A DNA stretch of 16,148 nucleotides from Candidatus Yonathbacteria bacterium CG17_big_fil_post_rev_8_21_14_2_50_43_9. Lineage in GTDB: Bacteria; Patescibacteriota; Minisyncoccia; Phycocordibacterales; UBA1550. The notes under the pieces are model-generated. The model was not told where the DNA came from. It worked only from the letters and a program-made list of their open reading frames with translations, and made no database searches. Location: the NCBI GenBank assembly GCA_002771015.1, contig PCUO01000029.1, positions 1 to 16,148 on the forward strand, written 5' to 3'. Shown here one piece after another: positions 14,022 through 16,148 of this stretch. A program made the translations under genes and the position numbers. Every line of letters begins with the position of its first letter. Position 1 is the stretch's first letter.

Positions 14022-14363
14022 ATGACAAAGGGAAGTACAAAAAAGATCGTTGTTTTGGGAGTTTGCGCGGATCACCACGCTGTCTATTCGGAGGTTATGA
14101 AAGACCACAAGGTTGTATTTGCGACCTCGCATGAGGACGCGCTACGAGCGGGAAGAAACGCGGATGTGGTCGCGGTCAACATTGATAAGCATAACGAGTT
14201 TTTAAACTCGATGTTTGACCGGTTGTATGAAGGCAAGGTGGTTGCAATCGCAACAAGCAGAAAATTAATGAACAAGCTTGTAGAGTTGCCAAATGGCGAA
14301 AAGATCGACCCTGTTTGCCAACGCACAGCGCCCGAAGAAATTATGCGTTTACTCGCTGTATAA
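14022..14363 (+). CDS. Small alpha/beta protein of unknown function, receiver-like topology
   Basis: This 113-residue protein is not recognised as a named family. The order of predicted segments is beta (KKIVVLGV), helix (AVYSEVMKDH), beta (KVVFATS), helix (EDALRAGRN), beta (ADVVAVNI), helix (FLNSMFDRLYEG), beta (KVVAIATS), helix (KLMNKLVEL) and a C-terminal helix (APEEIMRLL). This resembles a CheY-like or Rossmann-like fold. In receivers the third strand ends with the phosphorylated Asp; here it ends Asn-Ile-Asp, and the acidic pair after strand 1 is absent (Cys-Ala-Asp), so phosphorylation is doubtful. The ATG follows a strong Shine-Dalgarno site, and an intrinsic terminator begins 2 bp after the stop, so it is a single-gene unit. 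It converges on pilB; a functional link to pili is speculation. Confidence 0.75.
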   Translation: MTKGSTKKIVVLGVCADHHAVYSEVMKDHKVVFATSHEDALRAGRNADVVAVNIDKHNEFLNSMFDRLYEGKVVAIATSRKLMNKLVELPNGEKIDPVCQRTAPEEIMRLLAV

Positions 14364-14364
14364 G

Positions 14365-14399
14365 AAAAGCCCGACAACGCGAAGCGTTGTCGGGCTTTT
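14365..14399. terminator. Bidirectional intrinsic terminator
   Basis: Arms 14365-14380 and 14384-14399 form a perfect 16-bp stem with a GAA loop, starting with AAAA and ending with TTTT. It lies between the convergent receiver-like gene and pilB and can serve both. Confidence 0.92.
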
Positions 14400-14405
14400 A
14401 TATTA

Positions 14406-16082
14406 TTATTCGCTCTCCAAATCCACTACTCTCTCCACATCATCAAACGATGTTAGTCCTGCGAGAATTTTTTCAATACCGTCTTCGCGCATATTTAGAA
14501 GCCCCTGTTTTTTTGCGATCTCGCGAATCTCGCGTTCCGAAGGGATTGCGTCTAGGAGAGCCTCAATCTCCGCGGTCATAAGCACTGCTTCAAAGATCCC
14601 AACGCGCCCACGATATCCTGTGTTGTTGCATTTCACGCAACCACCACCTCGCCATACTTTTTTCGTTTGCACATCCCCGCCAACCTTTTCTTTAATATGC
14701 GCCGAAACCTCGTTAATAATTTTTTGCTCTCGTTCGTTAGGAGTGTCTTCTTTTTTACATTCGTCACAAAGCTTGCGCGCGAGACGTTGCGCCAGGGCAA
14801 CGGTGAGCGAAGACCCGATAACCTTCGGAGTTACGCCCAAATCTATAAGACGCGGGATTGCTCCAGCGGCTGTGTTGGTGTGAAGAGTGGAAAATACCAT
14901 ATGGCCAGTGAGGGAGGCGTTAATAGCCACCTTCGCAGTCTCACCATCGCGGATTTCACCAATCATAATTACGTCTGGGTCCTGTCGCATTGCCGAACGG
15001 AGCCCCTCCAAAAAGGTATAGCCTTTTTCTGCATCCACTTGTGTTTGAGACACGCCTTTCAAATGATATTCAATAGGGTCCTCAATCGTCATCATTTTTA
15101 TTTCAGACGAATAGATTCTTTTTAGAAACGCGTAAAGTGTGGTTGTTTTTCCAGACCCTGTAGGGCCCGTGTTCAAAATCATTCCGTGAGGTTTTTTAAT
15201 TTCGCGGTCAACTATCTCCAAAAGTCGCGGTGACATACCAAGGTCTTCAAGTGTCACATCTAGTGATTGGGGGTTGAGGATACGCATCACCACGCCTTCG
15301 CCGTACGCTCCGGGAATTACCGACACGCGCATTTCAATTTCCATTCCAGAAATCTTGATACTAAAACGCCCGTCTTGGCTTTCGGTGCCGACGTTCAGTT
15401 TCAACCCCGCGAGAAGTTTCAAGCGCGAGCTAAATAGACGATAGATTCCAGAGGGGAGTGTTGCAACCTCGTGAAGTACGCCGTCTATGCGGTAGCGAAT
15501 ATGAATAGAATCTTCAGCAGGTTCAATATGAATATCCGATGCGTGGATACCAATAGCTCCAGCCATCACAGTAGAAAAAATATTAGAAATATGGCGAGCT
15601 GTTTTTTCGGTGACGGTTGTCTTGAGAGCTCTTGTTACGTCCTCAAGAGTTGTGAATTTTTTCACAAGACCATCCATATTCTCACCAGAAATATCCACCA
15701 TCCCCGCTTCGCTTTTTGTAGCGCCGGAAATTTCATTGTAACGCTCCCACACCTTTTCCAAACTTGCATGCGACACGAGATACTGGTCTATATTGTATCC
15801 GCGTTCCGCGAGTTCTGTGAGGACTTCTTTCGTGTTTGCTTGCATTGGTGAAAAAAGCGCGACTTTTAGTTTTTTATTTGCGAGTTCAAACGGAGCAATG
15901 AGGGCCGCGCGCGCGAGGTCTTCCTTGATGAGCCCAACCGTAGTCGTGTCCACGGGAACACCAGACAAATCCGCGTAAGGGATGCCGTACTTTTTAGACA
16001 TTATCTGCAAAAAATCCTCCTCTTCCTTTTCGTGAAGTTTTGCAATCTGGTCATCACTGCTTGTGTCGTCAAAACGCAACAT
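14406..16082 (-). CDS. pilB: Type IV pilus assembly ATPase PilB (GspE family)
   Basis: PilB is a hexameric cytoplasmic ATPase that drives pilin polymerisation at the inner membrane. The 558 residues include an N-terminal MshEN-like domain (about 20-115, KKYGIPYADLSG...) and a core starting with HASDIHIEP (175-183) and RYRIDG. Walker A GPTGSGKT is at 306-313, the Asp box is TIEDPIEY, Walker B DPDVIMIGEIRD starts at 368, and the His box is STLHTN. A zinc site of four cysteines (C439, C442, C482, C485) is complete, as in assembly ATPases of the PilB/GspE type rather than retraction ATPases PilT. The protein ends in the usual C-terminal helical part. No pilC, pilT or pilin gene is adjacent in the window. 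A TATAAT at 16094-16099 lies 11 bases before the ATG and there is no Shine-Dalgarno site. Confidence 0.95.
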   Translation of the reverse strand: MLRFDDTSSDDQIAKLHEKEEEDFLQIMSKKYGIPYADLSGVPVDTTTVGLIKEDLARAALIAPFELANKKLKVALFSPMQANTKEVLTELAERGYNIDQYLVSHASLEKVWERYNEISGATKSEAGMVDISGENMDGLVKKFTTLEDVTRALKTTVTEKTARHISNIFSTVMAGAIGIHASDIHIEPAEDSIHIRYRIDGVLHEVATLPSGIYRLFSSRLKLLAGLKLNVGTESQDGRFSIKISGMEIEMRVSVIPGAYGEGVVMRILNPQSLDVTLEDLGMSPRLLEIVDREIKKPHGMILNTGPTGSGKTTTLYAFLKRIYSSEIKMMTIEDPIEYHLKGVSQTQVDAEKGYTFLEGLRSAMRQDPDVIMIGEIRDGETAKVAINASLTGHMVFSTLHTNTAAGAIPRLIDLGVTPKVIGSSLTVALAQRLARKLCDECKKEDTPNEREQKIINEVSAHIKEKVGGDVQTKKVWRGGGCVKCNNTGYRGRVGIFEAVLMTAEIEALLDAIPSEREIREIAKKQGLLNMREDGIEKILAGLTSFDDVERVVDLESE

Positions 16083-16093
16083 AATATTTCAAT

Positions 16094-16099
16094 ATTATA
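16094..16099 (-). promoter_or_regulatory. Candidate -10 box of pilB
   Basis: A perfect TATAAT on the minus strand ends 11 bases before the pilB ATG. A weak -35 (TGGTGA) lies 17 bases further upstream. The 5' leader would be only a few bases long. Confidence 0.4.
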
Positions 16100-16123
16100 T
16101 GGCTTTTGAGGGGAAGTCACCAC

Positions 16124-16148
16124 TTGACAAAAATTATGGATTTGGTAT
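16124..16148 (+). promoter_or_regulatory. Possible rightward promoter at the window edge
   Basis: A perfect TTGACA (16124-16129) is followed by 16 bases and then TAT at the very end of the window, which could be the start of a -10 box. This would serve a gene divergent from pilB beyond the window. The -10 cannot be confirmed here. Confidence 0.3.

Noticed and set aside
1..16148. CRISPR arrays, tRNA, rRNA, insertion sequences
   Set aside because: No regularly spaced repeats, no tRNA T-arm/CCA patterns, no rRNA motifs and no transposase frames were recognised.

Overview
The window looks like a chromosomal segment around the replication origin of a Candidate Phyla Radiation bacterium (Patescibacteria, probably a Parcubacteria/Paceibacteria lineage). 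The reasons are the compact gene set, the short YidC and RNase P protein, a pilin-like membrane segment fused to an M15-like peptidase domain, PilB without the usual neighbours, a DciA-like minimal protein after dnaN, and many lineage-specific unknowns. The genetic code appears standard: ruvB ends naturally at TGA, and the other genes end at TAA or TAG.

Layout. (1) 1-1992, plus strand: the 3' part of a pilin/M15-peptidase-like secreted protein and a membrane-anchored unknown protein, closed by a long hairpin. (2) 2097-3805, minus strand: the classical origin-flanking series rpmH, rnpA, yidD, yidC (ribosomal protein L34, RNase P protein, and two membrane-protein insertion factors). rpmH (45 codons) is easy to miss. 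(3) 3806-5574: DnaA boxes upstream and downstream of dnaA; the AT-rich dnaA-dnaN gap is the best oriC candidate. (4) 5575-6932, plus: dnaN and a small DUF721/DciA-like gene that may supply helicase-loader function. (5) 6919-9447, minus: a bifunctional class A penicillin-binding protein converging on, and overlapping, the DciA-like gene. (6) 9519-10694, plus: tyrS, divergent from the PBP gene, with a bidirectional terminator. (7) 10764-13446, minus: a tiny acidic protein, ruvC, a frame-disrupted yebC, and ruvB, separated by long hairpins. (8) 13447-14021: 575 bp without a convincing gene but with an imperfect inverted repeat and short repeated motifs. (9) 14022-14363, plus: an orphan small alpha/beta protein with a strong Shine-Dalgarno site. 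(10) 14406-16082, minus: the type IV pilus assembly ATPase PilB.

Functionally the window joins replication initiation (DnaA, clamp, candidate helicase loader), Holliday-junction resolution (RuvB, RuvC), envelope building (YidC, YidD, PBP), translation (L34, TyrRS, YebC) and pilus assembly (PilB, pilin-like protein). The points most worth a second look are the broken yebC, the structured 575-bp gap, the series of long intergenic hairpins (one a perfect 40-bp palindrome), the -10-like boxes placed so close to start codons that many mRNAs would be leaderless, and the DciA-like gene.
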